Shown: positions 45,971 through 57,800 of the stretch, one piece after another | How the letters are laid out: every line of letters starts with the position of its first letter | Position numbering within the stretch: the stretch's first letter is position 1 | Source: Eretmocerus hayati | Taxonomy: Eukaryota; Arthropoda; Insecta; Hymenoptera; Aphelinidae | Reading direction: 5' to 3' | NCBI GenBank assembly: GCA_029851415.1 | Contig: CM056743.1 | Location: 68,416,186-68,480,185, forward strand | Length of the DNA stretch: 64,000 nt | Notes under the pieces: model-generated | What the model saw: only the letters and a program-made list of their open reading frames with translations | Database searches by the model: none | Told to the model about the DNA's origin: nothing | Made by a program: the position numbers and the translations under genes

Positions 45971-46807
45971 ATGGAGAGACTGTCAGATACGGATAATAAC
46001 GAGGTTCATAACGGGAAGAGAAAATATTTCTGCTCCGGCTGTCCAAGGAAATTTGCCAACAAAACGAGCTTGATTTACCACAAGAATCGAGTTCATAGTC
46101 AAAGATATCGTTGTGACAAGTGTGGGTCTTGGTTTGGGAAGAAAGTGCGAGTGAGAAATCACTTTCTCAACGCACATGAACGGGTACGAAGGCGAGCTCA
46201 GTCCAAGAATCACGGGCGATCCGTGGCTGGGGTAAAAGAACGATTCAAAATTGCAAACGTTGAGAAAACAAATGTTAAGTGTCTTTATTGTGAAACTACT
46301 TTTAATGATTTTGTCTCTCTAAAACATCATTTGCAGCTTCACAGGAATGAGAAATTGAACCATAAAAGTGTTGCATGTGATCAGTGTGATAAAGTTTACG
46401 TCACTCATCGACAGTTAGCGAGACACGTGCGAGTAAAGCACAGCAAGGATATTTCTTGCTCTGATTGCGACGCGTTTTTTCGGAATGCAGACACGTGGAG
46501 GAATCACAAAATCAAAGTCCACAAGAAATTAGATGATGGCAAACAATGTGACGAGTGCTTGAAGGTATTTGCCAATAAGAACCGACTCAGTAAACACATC
46601 GAGCAAGTGCATACATCCAACAGAGACTATGAGTGCCAAGTGTGCGAGTCTACTTTTCCAACAAGAAAACAAGTCAGCCAGCATAAGAAGGAGGTTCACC
46701 GTAACGAGAGGAAATTTCCGTGTGATTACTGCTCGTGGGCATCCAAAAGGAGAAATACGCTCGCTCATCATAAGAAGACGAAACACGGTCATTCAAAGAT
46801 AATGTAA
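45971..46807 (+). CDS. C2H2 zinc-finger protein, eight fingers
   Basis: The frame is open from further upstream, but the first good ATG (AAAATGG context) is at 45971, giving 278 residues. Eight C2H2 fingers follow a short acidic leader: YFCSGC, YRCDKC, VKCLYC, VACDQC, ISCSDC, KQCDEC, YECQVC and FPCDYC, each closing with H-x3/4-H. Linkers are not the canonical TGEKP. Such proteins bind DNA in the nucleus (family knowledge). There is no stop or frameshift. The open frame continues upstream of 45971 to about 45806, so an upstream exon is possible. The last ~15 codons, stop and 3' flank lie within the long inverted duplication. It may therefore be part of a mobile or duplicated unit rather than an ordinary host gene. 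Confidence 0.8.
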   Translation: MERLSDTDNNEVHNGKRKYFCSGCPRKFANKTSLIYHKNRVHSQRYRCDKCGSWFGKKVRVRNHFLNAHERVRRRAQSKNHGRSVAGVKERFKIANVEKTNVKCLYCETTFNDFVSLKHHLQLHRNEKLNHKSVACDQCDKVYVTHRQLARHVRVKHSKDISCSDCDAFFRNADTWRNHKIKVHKKLDDGKQCDECLKVFANKNRLSKHIEQVHTSNRDYECQVCESTFPTRKQVSQHKKEVHRNERKFPCDYCSWASKRRNTLAHHKKTKHGHSKIM

Positions 46808-47169
46808 TGCCATCTCAGCCCAAGGAAATTTTCTATAGGTGTCTGGGAAGACGATCACGGGGCGGTCTGCAGGAATAACGACGCAGCGCCCATTACAGCT
46901 CTTCACCAGCTTAGCTCCTCAGCCCCAACGATAAAGATGCCACTATCAGCTGTTCTGGATAAATAGTGGTCATTAGGAGAAAAAGCCTTTCAAGTTGAGA
47001 TCTGAATCGACAAGTATTGCTGGGAAGATTAAGAGTTTTATAAGATAACTAGGGGGGGCAAGCCCCCCTGCTCGCTCCGCTCGCCAACCCCCGCTACTCC
47101 TGATTATTGATTTAAAGGAGTGAAGAATCAATAATCCATCCATAGCAACTTAAGAAGTAATGAAAGTCT

Positions 47170-47693
47170 AGTCAGTTTCATTGATGGTCCTGGAGATTGT
47201 GGAAAAACTTCCTTGTGAAGGTCTCTCATTTAATATTTTTCATCCCAAAAGAAGAAGATTCTGTCAATGGCGTGGACGAGTATTGAGTCGATTTTTTTCA
47301 CCACAAGGTATGACAAGTCATAGATACTTCAGAATACCCTTGGATCTAGAAAGTATTGAGAGTATTTTTTTGAAATCTGATGCCGATGAGAAGAAATTGA
47401 GGGAAGCAGGTGTTATCATCTCGGGTGAAGCATCAATGATTTCCAAAGAAGCGTTGGAGGAGGTGGATAGAACACTCCGTGACGCTTTTTACAATGACTC
47501 ACCCTTTGGTCGAATATTGGTGATTTCAGGCGGGGATTTCAGACAAATCCTACCAGTTTTGACCAATGGGAATAGACATCCTATTATCCAGGAAACTATC
47601 ACATCGTCAGCCTTATGGCAATTGTTTAATGTAATGAAGCTGACTAAAAATTTGAGATCTAAGGACCTGATTTTTCCAACATCCTTCTGGTAG
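47170..47693 (+). pseudogene. Helitron Pif1-like helicase, N-terminal motifs
   Basis: Walker A reads FIDGPGDCGKTS (P-loop codons 47186-47209) in one frame. The following motifs are in the frame of 47181-47693: HRYFRIPLDLES, LREAGVIISGEASM, LEEVDRTLRD, ILVISGGDFRQILPV and LTKNLRS. These are Pif1/RecD-like helicase motifs with the spacing seen in RepHel proteins. Walker B, normally DE, reads GE, and at least one frameshift separates it from the P-loop. The Rep endonuclease is absent. It would unwind DNA during rolling-circle transposition. Confidence 0.85.
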
Positions 47694-47744
47694 AGGTGAG
47701 GGTAGAATTGATGAAGTGAAAGTGAGAAAGCGGAAAAGTAATGA

Positions 47745-48441
47745 TGTACGTAGAACCCATATCCAAAGACATCAATGAAGATATTGCTACGAATAGAGTT
47801 GTTCTGTCATCTCATGCAGAAAATATCATAAAATTGAATAAGAAAATCTTGGAAATGTTCGATGGTCCGACTTCATCTTACTAAGCGTTGATCATGCGAC
47901 TCACAAAGGTGTAGATCAAACCGAGGAGCACACTCATCTGAAATATCCAACCGAGTTTCTGATTAGAATTAGAGACGGTTTAACTCCACATGGACTTGAT
48001 TTGAACGTGAATGCTAATGTGATGTTGATTTGGAATCTGATGACTCGGAATCTGAGAGTGGCGAAGGGTTTATGTAATGGGGTTCGATTAAAGATTAGGT
48101 AATTGTACAAGCATGATATTGAAGCGGAAGTCATAAGTGGGGAGAATATGGGGACAATAGTTTTCGTACCCAAGCTAACACTAACCGAGGGTGAGTCTCC
48201 CCTGCCGTTTGTAGTTCACAGGAAACAGCTCCCCGTGGTCTCGGTATTGGCAATGACAATTAATAAGTCTCCACGTGAAAGTTTAGATAAGGTTGATATT
48301 TATATAAAACGGCCGATTCTCTCCAATGGACAGCTTTACGTTGCTCTTCCTCGGAAAAGAGATCAGAAGAATTCGTTTATTGAGAATAGATTCGATGGTT
48401 CAGATGAGATCGGAAAAGGTTGTTTGGGACGGGGTATCTGA
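47745..48441 (+). pseudogene. Helitron Pif1-like helicase, C-terminal motifs
   Basis: NRVVLSSHAENIIKLNKKIL near 47795-47860 starts the second half. LTPHGLDLNVNANVMLIWNL and KGLCNGVRLKIR follow in another frame to a TAG at 48101. Then come VVHRKQLPVVSVLAMTINKS and NGQLYVALPRKR, the final helicase block (family: QGQSL, SHGQLYVALSR). The stop and frame changes make it dead. Confidence 0.85.
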
Positions 48442-49790
48442 TGTTTGATATTTTTGTCAAATATGATTGGAAATTCAAATATATTGTTCTCAAATTCCGT
48501 TAAGATGGAGTGAAATCTGGAGTTGGGGAAAACGATACAAGTATATGAACTGAGGGAGCAGGTAATCTTGTGGTGTTTGAACGAACAGTTCGAGAGAAAA
48601 GGTTGGAAAAGAATACGGCAAGTGCTCAAAATAATCAGATCGATCTACAGGAATTGAGTGTTTGGATAAAATAACAGCATTGCATGAAACAGAGAGTATT
48701 TATTTTGAGAGTTCACAGCGAATGTGAAAAATCCCTGGACTCAATTATTCGAAGAAAAGAGTCCAAATTGGAGATGAAACAACGTTAGTGAATCAGTTAA
48801 TTGATATGTATATCTATGATTAGAGATGTTAATGACATTGATATTACAGAACTATAGTTGCGTATGTTGACAAAGTATTTCGCGAATCTGAGTTCCAGAA
48901 AAAGGGCGATGGGAGTGAATTAGTGAGGTACGTACAGAATGGTTAACTTTGAACGGAATTGAGAATAATTTCAGCAAATTAATCATCATATCAAATTGAG
49001 TATACGTGTATAAGTGATGATGTATGGAGAACCATATTCAAAGACATGACTGGAGATATTTCTATGAATAGAGTTGTTCTGTCATCTCATGACGAGAATA
49101 TCATCGAATTGAACAAGAGAATCGCGAATATGACGTTGGAATATACAACACAATGAAATTTAAAGATATACCTTCGAAAAAAGGAACAATAAGTGAGTTG
49201 AATTGGTGATGTTTCGACTATATGACACGATTTTCACACAAATCTTGTCGATTCTCCAGAGATAGAGGTTTATCTGAAGGATCAATGCGTTCAAAGGAAT
49301 GGAAAGAATAAAAGTGGAATTCTGGGTGTACACAAATATACGTCACAAACTTTATGTTATTGTTGTGAAAGATGGAAACGGTCAAATTGAATCGTACGAT
49401 CGTGGAGTGGAGTTAGAAGTTTGCGGTGACTTACAAGAAAAGAGTTAATTTTCTGATCAATCAGATAAGAGTGAGAAGAATCGTTTCAAAATTGATTTCA
49501 TTGAGTGGTCTTTACAGGTTCATGTACATGTGACAGTGGAGGCTGTGGATGAATTGAAATTGTTAGGTGGTGAAAAGATGGAAATTGAGAACTCGATTCT
49601 GGAAAATGAAGTTCATGTTGTGGAAGAGTGTTCCGTCACACAAAGATTTTGGTTTTCGATTTTTGATTCTCGGATATACTGTAAAATTTTTCTAATTCAC
49701 ATTTTTTTGGGAGAAATATACATCTTCTTCGTAACCCAAGCTCACTTTAAATGTTGTAATAATTGAATAATGAGACGGAAAATAATGATG
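48442..49790. pseudogene. Helitron interior with a second helicase fragment
   Basis: At 49017-49140 a second copy of the NRVVLSSH block occurs, similar to 47745-47860, so the interior contains a partial duplication. An open frame at 49530-49766 is unrecognised. No Rep motif is found. Confidence 0.5.
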
Positions 49791-49849
49791 ATGAGAACGA
49801 AATCACTTCTAGAAGGCTGCAGAGGGAAATTGAGAAGACTAAGGGACCT

Positions 49850-50110
49850 GCAGGGGCTCAGAAAGATTGACGGGCCCTCAGGGGCCCTCGGAGGCCCTCG
49901 GAGGCGCTCAGGGGATCTCAGGGGAATCTCTCAGGCCCTAAGGTGAATATGGAACGTAATTTAGGTTATTTGGTCAGAGGCACTCGGGGCCCTCAGGGGC
50001 CCTCGGGGCCCTCAAGGGACCTCCAAGGACCTCAGAGGCCCTCAGGGGCCCTCCTGGGCATTCAAGGCAGTCAAGGGAATTCAGGGGAGTTCAAGGGAAT
50101 TCAGAGGAAT
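49850..50110. repeat. CTCAGGGGCC-type minisatellite
   Basis: Irregular 9-12 bp units (CTCAGGGGCC, CTCGGAGGCC, CTCAAGGGACC) grade into TTCAGGGGAA and TTCAAGGGAA units toward the 5' (minus-strand) end of the Helitron. Confidence 0.85.
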
Positions 50111-50454
50111 TCAGGGGAATTCAGTGGAATCTCATTCTTACTACTATATATTAGGGGGAGATATTTGGTTACAGTCGACGAAACTTCAGCACTTTGGAAA
50201 CGAATGAGACGAGAGTAATTTCTCATCCTGGACCACGTTATCAATGGCAATTTTCCTGCTTCCATGGCCGACCCAGTTGAGTGGTCTACGTACCGCTGCT
50301 TGAACGACTTTGCAGGTTTTGAAAGAGAGTGGCGGTAATCACTCCATCTGAACTTACCATTGATCATCATACATTTAATTATTCACTATTTTATTTAGTT
50401 TTGAGATCCTTAATAAGCTCAGTATACTTTTTACTTATGTATCGTTCAAGCAAC

Positions 50455-50810
50455 TGACAAAAGTCTCAATGTCAAACATGGCAGTGTTAGTTCATCAGCA
50501 TGGCACTGCATCTTGAGAATTCTACTCGATATGAAAAGTAAGAAATTTTTTGTACTTTACGGTGGATTGAATATTCACTGCGATGATCAACAGAACAATT
50601 TATAAATTTGTGCTAATTGAATAATATACATAAGTCCCAATATCAAACCTGGCAATGTTAGTGCATCTGCATGGCACTGCATCTTGATAATTTTACTCGA
50701 TATGAAAAGTAAGAAATTTTTTGTACTTTACGGTTGATCGAATAATCACTGTGAAGGTCAACAAAACAATTGAAAAATTTGTACTAACTGAATAATATTT
50801 GTATACGCAT
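50455..50810. repeat. ~171 bp tandem repeat, two units (right copy)
   Basis: Inverse counterpart of 25845-26345; one unit fewer. Confidence 0.75.
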
Positions 50811-51104
50811 ATTTCATAATAAAGAATGAATACACTGACTTTCAATATGACTAATCTATTTTTTATTCGACTTTTACAGATACAATTCAAAATAACTTTA
50901 CAAAATTGTAAATCGGTACAAGTGATTGACTACATTGGTTGAGTTTGAAACCTTTCTACATGCATTTGAGCAATTTATCACTCGTTTCTGATGAAGTTCA
51001 GTATTTGATATAAAATTTGCATCGGGAGTTGTAAAAATTATTGAATAACACATCACTCAACAATGTTCAACTCATTTACCAGTTGTGGTAGCTTCATAGC
51101 TTAC

Positions 51105-51560
51105 CTCATAGTGTTTAATTAGAGCTTCTTTCAATTCGTGTTCCAATTTCGATGGTAAACTATGCAAGTCTTTACACCCATTCATATTTTCATACCATAA
51201 ACAGTAATTATCACAAACGTGCATGCGCCTACCACCCTCCAGCATCTTCCTTAATATTTACATCTCTTGGTCTTTCAGATTGAGCTGAAATAAATTAGTT
51301 GTGTTTATAGATGGACATGACGAAATATCTTGAAGCAGACTCAATATTTCACAGCTTAATTTTGTGTAAGAATATTACATACCTGTGATTGCAACAGTTG
51401 AATGTTTTAAGTGCTGAGACATGGATCTTCATTTAGTTGATCAACTTCTCTGATAAAATCACTGATCTCCTGTTTGTATTTGCCGACAAAACCATTTTCG
51501 TGTGGCTCAACTCTCCTAGGATCAAAACTTGTGCTTGATGAGATTGTTGTTGTTGGAAGA
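51105..51560 (-). pseudogene. Exon-like blocks A and B of the unknown gene, right copy
   Basis: Block B spans 51105-51284 between TTTATTTCAG and GTAAGC and has TGG where the left copy has TGA (CDNYCLWYENMNG). Block A is near 51384-51560. TAA stops after LST and after KDQEM are shared with the left copy. The family is not recognised. Confidence 0.4.
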
Positions 51561-52262
51561 GGCTCTGATTCATGTCATTTCATCCGTGGTTCTGGGTACT
51601 TGTAGTTAGCAGGATGAATCCAAAGTTAGCAAACTGAGTTTTGACAGTCAGAGGGCTGGAGACCACACAAAATGTGGGGGTGAGAATTTGAGCATTGTTC
51701 CTTGCACTGGAGTCACATAGGGAGAATTTTGTGTGTGTTGATTTTCACAAACCACACATCTTACACATCAAGTATATTTATGTGTCCTCCGTTTCCCTGC
51801 TAAATTGAAGTTCATGTCAGCACCCTTTTTTAGGCCTGCAAAAAACATCATTGAGAATTAGCTGACAAGGGTATACTAACTTGTGACAAATTTATGAATT
51901 AAATTTATGGAGTTCAATTTATTATTTATTCTATTACATTTATTTATTCTGTAAATAATATGAAGATGACACAAAATTAATAGCAACACTCTAGATCTTT
52001 GTTTGAGGAAATGATATATCTGGAATTACTCGCCTGTCACAGTCACTAGTTGGAGTCATGTGTTGGAGAAATTGTATGAAAAGGAGTGATATAAGAAACC
52101 AAGACTTTATTTGAATTGACAGAAAAACAGTTTGAACATTCATGCCTAATTAGTTATTCATTAAATGCCTAGTTCAAGACTTATCATTTACAGGCAAATG
52201 AATATTCAGCTCCCGAGCATCAACAAAAACATTTGAATTTGATCCAGAAGGGTGGTCCAGTG

Positions 52263-52625
52263 GAACATGAGTCAATTACGCGAACCCAAAAAGTCTTTCT
52301 CGTAAACATTCCATAAGGCCTTGCCCATTTACTTTTCTGACTGCAGTGAAAAGAAAACTTGCTATCAATGCTCATCAACCAACTTGCAAGAAAGTATATG
52401 AGCCAAAAAACTTCGAAGGAATAGCCCAAGGCATTATGGATTTTGGATGAATCAATTACGCAAACCCAAAAAAGACTTTCTCGTAAACATTCCATAAGGC
52501 CTTGCCCATTTACTTTTCTGACTGCAGTGTAAAGAAAACTAGCTATCAATGCTCATCAACCAACTTGCAAGAAAGTATATGAGCCAAAAAACTTTAAAGG
52601 AGCAGCCCAAGACATAAAGGATTTT
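52263..52625. repeat. 181 bp satellite, two units (right copy)
   Basis: Inverse counterpart of the 11-unit array at 22366-24358, with the same flanking sequence on both sides. The difference is therefore a pure copy-number change. Confidence 0.9.
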
Positions 52626-52765
52626 ATTATGATCAACAGTCAAGAGTGCCAGAGGGTCGACAGATGTAGAGAAAAATAACAGCTGACTCAATGATTAGCA
52701 AGAAAGAGAGTGACATTATCTTGTAGAATTCTAAAACCAAAAATTCAACAGGGTCGTGCTTTTAA

Positions 52766-52987
52766 AAAAATGAAGGAAAACAACATAGGTTCTCAAGCAT
52801 TCCACTTTCAAAAGCGAAGAAAGATAGATCTTCAGAATCCAGAGATAGCACCTCTAATAGTGACTCACTTTATCTCACAGACAAGGGAACGCACTTGCAT
52901 GACAAAATTCTGATTTGTGAAGGCTACAAGGCTATCATCTCTAAAATAAATAATCACACAGGCAAGGATGATGACCAACTCACCTAA
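52766..52987 (+). pseudogene. Conserved coding-like segment, right copy
   Basis: Open between TAA at 52763 and TAA at 52985. It reads KAKKDRSSESRDSTSNSDSL, then HDKILICEGYKAIISK and GKDDDQLT. In the left copy the terminal TAA is CAA and the frame extends eight codons further. The family is unknown. Confidence 0.4.
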
Positions 52988-53523
52988 ACATTCAGAAGAT
53001 CAAAAATATAAGCTGGTCACCGAGACGTCGAGACAACCCTCCGCCACGCCACCAGGGCTCTCGCTCTTGCTTCAAAAACAGGCAACCTTCTCCTTCAAAC
53101 CAGGATGCCAATTCGGCTCTAGGGCTGCCGCGGGTTGTTGTTGCGCCATGGAGTTGCGCGACCTGGGGGACACTCTATACTCCACCAACACAACGTGCGC
53201 GTTCACCTCCCATTCGGCCATTCGGGGAGTGCCGCAACCTAGAGCTAGCTTTCCTCGGGTCGGAGAACTCGGAGGCCAAACATTTTCGCTAACCCGGGCA
53301 CCTCGACAATAACTTGGAATCAAAACCCTCGACAGATTCAAGGTCAACAAACACCCGGCCGCGCGGCGTCGTCGCAGCCCGTGTTCTCGAATTCATCCGA
53401 GTTGTACTCCTGCGCGCGCACATCGAAAACCTCTCTCACAATTCCAAATTGTGATCGGCAGAACTGGTCGCAAGCTCGGAAAAAATCAACTACCGCCGAG
53501 TATACAAGTTCTAGATAGTTGAA

Positions 53524-53592
53524 GTCGCGGCCTAGTGGTTAGAGTCGGCGCTGCATTTTTGCATGCTATGAATCTCGATAGGGGAATTCCTT
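53524..53592 (+). repeat. tRNA-like SINE head
   Basis: GTCGCGGCCTAGTGGTTAGA has a good pol III box A (GGCCTAGTGG) and D-arm shape. GAATCTCGATAGG about 35 bases later is a weak box B. It starts 16 bp outside the edge of the long inverted duplication. It could be a tRNA-derived SINE whose body continues to about 53750. Confidence 0.45.
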
Positions 53593-54695
53593 ATAACTTC
53601 TTACACTTTTTCATCCAAGGCTGCTCTGACTCTTGAAACCCCGTTCATGTTCGGTGTATTTCTGTATTCTTCCCTCCAAATACAGACTTTTCCTCAAAAT
53701 TCCAACGATTACTGAAGTTATTATTTCTAGGTCGATAATTCATATTCAGTGAGCTTGAGCTGATATTCTCGACGAATTACCTGAACTGCAATCCATACAA
53801 TAGCGTAGATTTGTTTCAAGCAACAATGGTTTCGATTAAGAAGATGATTATCTTTTTATCAGTTGGTCACTACGTCTCAAAGTCCTTTCGACTTTTGAAT
53901 AACTATACTTTACACTTGAGGTGAATAGTACCAAAATGTATACATCGGAATTGTGTAGAATTGGATAGGGAGCATCAGAAAGTAGAAAGAACTGTTGAAC
54001 GTAACGTCTCATTGATGAGAAAGTATTTATCATCACAGGTGACACCATTGTGAGTTCAAACGATTCTTTGCAATCGAGTTCACTCTATTCCAAGTAATCA
54101 GATAACACAAATTCATCTAACTCGGGTAATACTGTAAAACAAAATTTGGGATACGGAACAATCCATTGGGGAAGACATACATGCCTCGTGTATTTTTCGA
54201 CGTAGAAACCAGATTTGTAGCCAGATTTAACCCCACACGCCATAATTGTTTAGAGATCGCAAATATTAAATTTGCCGAAAAACGGCATGATTTCACAGGT
54301 TTTTATCATTCATAGTAGTGGAGCTATGAGAGATCCAGATACAACTTTTGCAATCAACCTTCATCATAAGCTTATCCTCTCTCCTAGGAGACGATGACTC
54401 TGTCAATCCACGATCAACGAGCACTCCCCTAACTTCCAGGACGGTGAGACTATCTCCAATCAGCACTCTATCGACCTCCTGTAGACGAACATTACCCGGA
54501 GATCTCTCCTAGGTCAAGTATGCCCCGCGCGCGCAATGAGCGCAGCGCAAATATATACCTATATACTCGTATCGCGATGATACGACTATACAGGTATACA
54601 TCGACTGTGCAAATTTTCCCGCATCGGTCTTGATGCGGGGAAATAGTGTCCCTAGCAGTCTCGCTCTGGCATGTACAGACTCTCGCGCGCAGCAC
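53593..54695. other. Intergenic, nothing coding recognised
   Basis: The first part may be SINE body. The last 200 bp is CpG-rich with TATATACCTATATACTCG near 54550. Confidence 0.4.
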
Positions 54696-54819
54696 CCTGC
54701 TGCAAGAGATGGATAGGATCGGATTGAACTTATAGCCTATCCAGTTTTATTCAATATGTGAAACACGTTTTTCTGTATTGAGCCGGGTAGAAAGACGAAT
54801 CCTCGCGAATTCAGAAAAT

Positions 54820-57800
54820 GGGTATTCTCGACCAATGGAAGTCTATCCATCGAAACGGTATAAAAATAGATCAGTTCTATCCAGTTCTATACGCCAAACT
54901 GGTATACAATACAACGGATGAATCCGATCCAATCCTCACAAATTGTATTCAGACCTCGCCACTCAATCCGATCCTATCCGGTTCTATACACGGTAACGGT
55001 ATTCAATCCGAATCTATCCGGTTTGATGCCTATAAATTGTATTCAGATCCTGGCATTCAATCCGATCCTATCCGGATCAATGCTCACAAATTGTATTCAG
55101 ATCCCGCCATTGAATCCGGTCCTATCCGGTTCTATACACGATACCGGTATTCAATCCGAATCTGTCTGGATCAATGCCTATAAATTGTATTCAGACCCCG
55201 CCACTCAATCCACTCCTATCCGGTTCCACATACGATACCGGTATTCAATCCGAATCTATCCGGCTTTATGCCTGCGATATGTATTCAGACCCCGCCATTC
55301 AATCTGATCCTATCCGGTTCTATACACACTACCGGGATTCAATTCGAATCTATCCGGTTCGATGCCCACAAATTGTATTCAGATCCCGCCATTCTATCCG
55401 CTCCTATCCGGTTCTATACACGATACCGGTATTGAATTCAATCCTATCCGGATCAGTACCTACAAATTGTATCCAGACGCTGGCATTCAATCCTAACCTA
55501 TCCGGCTCAATGCCTACAAATTGTATTCAGACCCCGCCATTCTATCCGGTTCTATACACGATACCGGTATTCAATCCGATCCCATCCGGTTCAATGCCTA
55601 CGATATGTATTCAGACCCCGCCATTCAATCCGGTTCTATCCGGTTCTATACACGGGACCGGTATTGAATCCGATCCTATCCGGATCAATACCTACAAATT
55701 GTATCCAGACCCTGGCATTCAATCCGAACCTATCCGGGTCAATGCCTACAAATTGTATTCAGACCCCGCCATCCACCCCAATCCTATCCGGTCCTATCCG
55801 AATCGATCCCTGAAATCGGAACTGCATTCCCCAACTAATCCAATCAACAAAAGAATGATTCGGATGATTGAATTGATCGGACTCATTCGGACTGGTGATG
55901 ATTGTCTCAATCCACTCCCTTTTCAGCACACTCCTCAACAGATTCGGGCTTAGTACTAGACAGAAGAGTCATCTCAGACTATATCATATGATACAAATGG
56001 ACACCATATTTCCGCATTCACAATTCATCGCATCTTAAGACTTACGCTCGCAACTTATAACTAACGCACTGAGAATTCCGAATGAGATCTGCCTTATGTA
56101 TGAATCGAGCAGATAGTTCGTCACTTGCGAGAGAAGAAATATACGTGTTTCTCGTCTGTACTTCAAAGTGCACGAGAAACGCCACCAAGTGGCAGGTGTT
56201 GGAATGATAGTCCTGCCTCCAACTATTGCACCAAGAATTCAATCAGATCCTATCCGGTTCTATACACAGAAACGGTATGAACTCCCTTCGGCCACTCGGG
56301 TTCAATGCCTATTAATTGTATTCAGTCATGGCCGATCAATCCAGTCCTATCCGGTCCTCTACCTCCTACTGGCATTTGATCCTATCCTATCCAACTCTAA
56401 ACACGGGACCGGTATTCAATCCGATCTTATCCGATTCAATGCCTATAAATTGTATTTAGACCCTGCCATTTAACCCGCTCCTATCCGGTTTTATACACGA
56501 TACCGGTATTCAATCCGATCCTATCCGGTTCAATGCCTACGATATGTATTCAGACCCCGCCATTCAATCCGGTTCTACTCGGTTCTATACACGCTACCGG
56601 TATTCAATCCGAATCTATCCGGTTTCATGCCCATAAATTGTATTCAGACCCCGGCTTCCAATTCGAACCTATCCGGTTGTATATACGGTACCGATATTCA
56701 ATTCTTTCCTAACCGGCTCTATACACAGGGTTGGTATGAACTGCTTCGGATCATTCCGGTTCAATACCAAGAAACTGTATTCAGCAGCCCACCTTTCAAC
56801 CTGATCCAATCCAGTCCTATACACGACACCGGTATCCAATCCGAATCCATCCGGTTCGATGCCTACGAATTGTATTCAGACCCCGGCTTTCAATCCGATC
56901 CTGTCCGGTTGTATATACGGTCCAGGTATCAAGTCCGATCCTATCCGCATCAATGCCTAAGAATTGTATCCAGACCCCGCCACTCGATCCGGTTCTATAC
57001 ACGGTAACGGTATTCAATCCGAATCTATCCGCTTGATGCCTACAAATTGTATTCAGACCCCGGTTTTCAATCCGATCCTATCCGGTTGTATATACGGTAC
57101 AGGGATTCCATTCGATCCTATCCGAATCAATGCTTATACATTCTATTCAGACCCCGCCATTCAATCCACTCCTATCCGGTTCCATACCCGGTACCCGTGT
57201 TCAATCCGAATCTGTCTGGATCAATGCCTATAAACTGTATTCAGACCCCGCCACTCAATCCGCTCCTATCCGGTTCTACATGCGATACCGGTATTCAATC
57301 CGAATCTATCCGGCTTCATGCCTGCGATATGTATTCAGACCCCGCCATTCAATCTGATCCTATCCGGTTCTATACACACTACCGGGATTCAATTCAAATC
57401 TATCCGGTTCGATGCCCACAAATTGTATTCAGACCCTGCCATTCAACCCGCTCCTATCCGGTTTTATACACGATACCGGTATTCAATCCTATCCTATCCG
57501 GTTCAATGCCTACGATATGTATTCAGACCCCGCCATTCAATCCGATTCTACTCGGTTCTATACACGCTACCGGTATTCAATCCGAATCCATCCGGTTCGA
57601 TGCCTACGAATTGTATTTAGACCCCGGCCTCCAATCCGACCCTATCCGGTTGTATATACGGTACCGATATTCAATTCTTTCTTAACCGGTTCTATACACA
57701 GGGTTGGTATGAACCGCTTCGGATTATTCTAGTTCAATACCAAGAGACTGTAGTCAGCAGCCCACCTTTTAATCTGATCCAAACCGGTCCTATACACGAC

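Larger units (their letters stand above)
47049..50161 (-). mobile_element. Helitron-like element with both termini defined
   Basis: Compared with the empty site in the left copy (between A 26635 and T 26636), the insertion is bounded exactly. Read on the minus strand it starts TCTCCCCCTAATATATAG and ends AGGGGGGCTTGCCCCCCCTAG minus its first base. That is 5'-TC, a GC hairpin, and CTAG-3', placed between A and T without target duplication. These are the canonical Helitron hallmarks. The helicase relic inside lies on the plus strand, opposite to the orientation implied by the ends. Confidence 0.85.
46795..53508 (-). repeat. Right copy of the long inverted duplication
   Basis: Reverse complement of 21490-26905 with a 3113 bp Helitron inserted at 47049-50161, two instead of eleven 181 bp units and two instead of three ~171 bp units. 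The outer edge is at CCGCCGAGTATACAA. The copies are about 20 kb apart, facing each other. Confidence 0.85.

Noticed and set aside
21490..53508. Maverick/Polinton with long terminal repeats
   Set aside because: No polymerase B, integrase, ATPase or capsid genes are visible between the repeats, and no 6 bp duplication was found.
54818..57732. Long frames rich in SGS, NCIQTPP and YSIRIYP peptides
   Set aside because: All three plus frames are open through the ATCC minisatellite because the units lack stop words; there is no sign of a gene.
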